Origin: Spirodela intermedia
Lineage: Eukaryota; Streptophyta; Magnoliopsida; Alismatales; Araceae
Direction of reading: 5' to 3'
Assembly: GCA_902729315.2 (NCBI GenBank)
Contig: LR746276.1
Span: 2,310,169-2,374,168 of the forward strand
Length of the DNA stretch: 64,000 nt
Shown here: piece by piece, positions 63,125 to 64,000 of the stretch
Numbering within the stretch: the stretch's first letter is position 1
How the letters are laid out: every line of letters begins with the position of its first letter
Position numbers and translations under genes: made by a program
Notes under the pieces: model-generated
What the model saw: only the letters and a program-made list of their open reading frames with translations
What the model was told of the DNA's origin: nothing
Database searches by the model: none

Positions 63125-64000
63125 GTAAGTGTTCTCATTCTCGTCAATCAGACTATGAATCCGTTCATCTTTATAGTAATAAATTATATGGCGCTAGTAG
63201 TGGTCTCTCTTGTATGGAAGTGCTCTGCACATGTATACCTTTAATGTTTTATTTCTAGAGGCATTAAAAGAATCACAGGTTAAATTAGAAGTTATAAATC
63301 ATGCCGTGCATTGCAGTTCTTTCTTTTGATCTAAGTTAATAGTTAATGCTAATGTTCCATTCCACAGTAATAAAAACACATGATTCATTACACTTAGGAA
63401 AAGTAGACCATGCATACTTGGCTAATCAAACTGTTATGCCCCTAATCCGTTCATATTTGAGTGCCTCAGATGCTTTGAGTGCTATTTCATTGTGAGTATT
63501 ATGTTTTCCCATGAATCGATGTATTTCAATATTCTTGGGGCATTCGCAAAATATTGTTGTACTGTAATTATTGTGACTATTATCTTTTTATCAAGAGTGA
63601 AGGTTCTGGAATAAGATGTATTTCAATATGCGTGCAATGCCATTTCATGTTGTTGACGAAGGATTTGATCAACCATGGTTGTAGTTATTTTTCACTAGCA
63701 ATGATTTAAGAAGTACGTACTTTGAGATGCTTATAATGTAATTTCCGTGTATCCATAAACTTTTTATTCCTGCGTTTGAGTTATCAATTTTTTTCATTTA
63801 TGGATTCGGCAACTTAGATGTCATATTGACGAATATGTGGTTACCTCCAACATGATAAACTTGTTTTATCAATTCATGAATTGGACATCATCCTATGTCA
63901 TAGAGTTTTCATCTTATCTCTGCTTACGTGCAAGGGTGAGCTAGGATTTTTGGCACTTTCTTTTTGAGAGGTGTTGTAGGATCTGGATCAATACATGGAA
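63125..64000 (+). other. Intron 3 of the P5A ATPase gene (incomplete)
   Basis: Starts with gtaagtg and is T-rich throughout. The exon expected next (continuing after WGRN) was not found up to the window edge. Confidence 0.7.

Noticed and set aside
1-64000. CRISPR arrays, operons or bacterial insertion sequences
   Set aside because: None seen; gene structure is that of a plant nuclear genome.

Overview
The window is nuclear DNA from a flowering plant. Genes are split by GT-AG introns, and the encoded proteins belong to plant families: a circadian MYB-like factor, a plastid carotene hydroxylase, a pectin-degrading glycosidase, UPF2, COA5/PET191 and a P5A ATPase. GC-rich first exons in two genes, abundant GA/CT microsatellites and decayed Ty3/gypsy and LINE copies would suit a monocot, but that is an inference. 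All gene models were assembled by hand from splice sites and reading-frame continuity; every junction was checked for phase.

Layout. A REVEILLE6/8-type MYB-like gene fills 0.2-8.8 kb on the + strand and carries a decayed LINE in intron 2. It converges on a beta-carotene 3-hydroxylase gene (10.9-12.6 kb, - strand). From 12.8 to 24 kb is an AT-rich, repeat-rich block. It holds a degenerate tandem repeat, an LTR end with a primer-binding-site relic, a Ty3/gypsy pol relic and, in its middle, a GC-rich island. The island has the architecture of a Pol III snRNA-type gene: USE, TATA box, start G at the expected spacing, three hairpins and a T-run terminator. A polygalacturonase-like GH28 gene (24.05-26.7 kb, -) follows, then a 3.9 kb intergenic stretch of microsatellites and GC-rich unassigned sequence.

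UPF2 (30.6-46.2 kb, -) has 16 coding exons plus a leader exon, and its model gives 1187 residues. A short two-exon gene for an 82-residue protein of unknown function (50.4-50.75 kb, +) follows. COA5/PET191 (51.7-56.6 kb, -) has three small exons, a GC-AG intron and a 4.2 kb intron holding another LINE relic. The 5' part of a P5A ATPase gene (PDR2 type; leader from about 58.1 kb, coding from 60.9 kb, +) runs off the right edge.

The genes do not form a pathway. They act in separate processes: clock-regulated transcription, xanthophyll synthesis, wall pectin turnover, nonsense-mediated decay, cytochrome oxidase assembly, and ER membrane protein and ion homeostasis. The least expected signal is the unassigned Pol III-type RNA gene at 17.9-18.2 kb together with the inverted repeats beside it.
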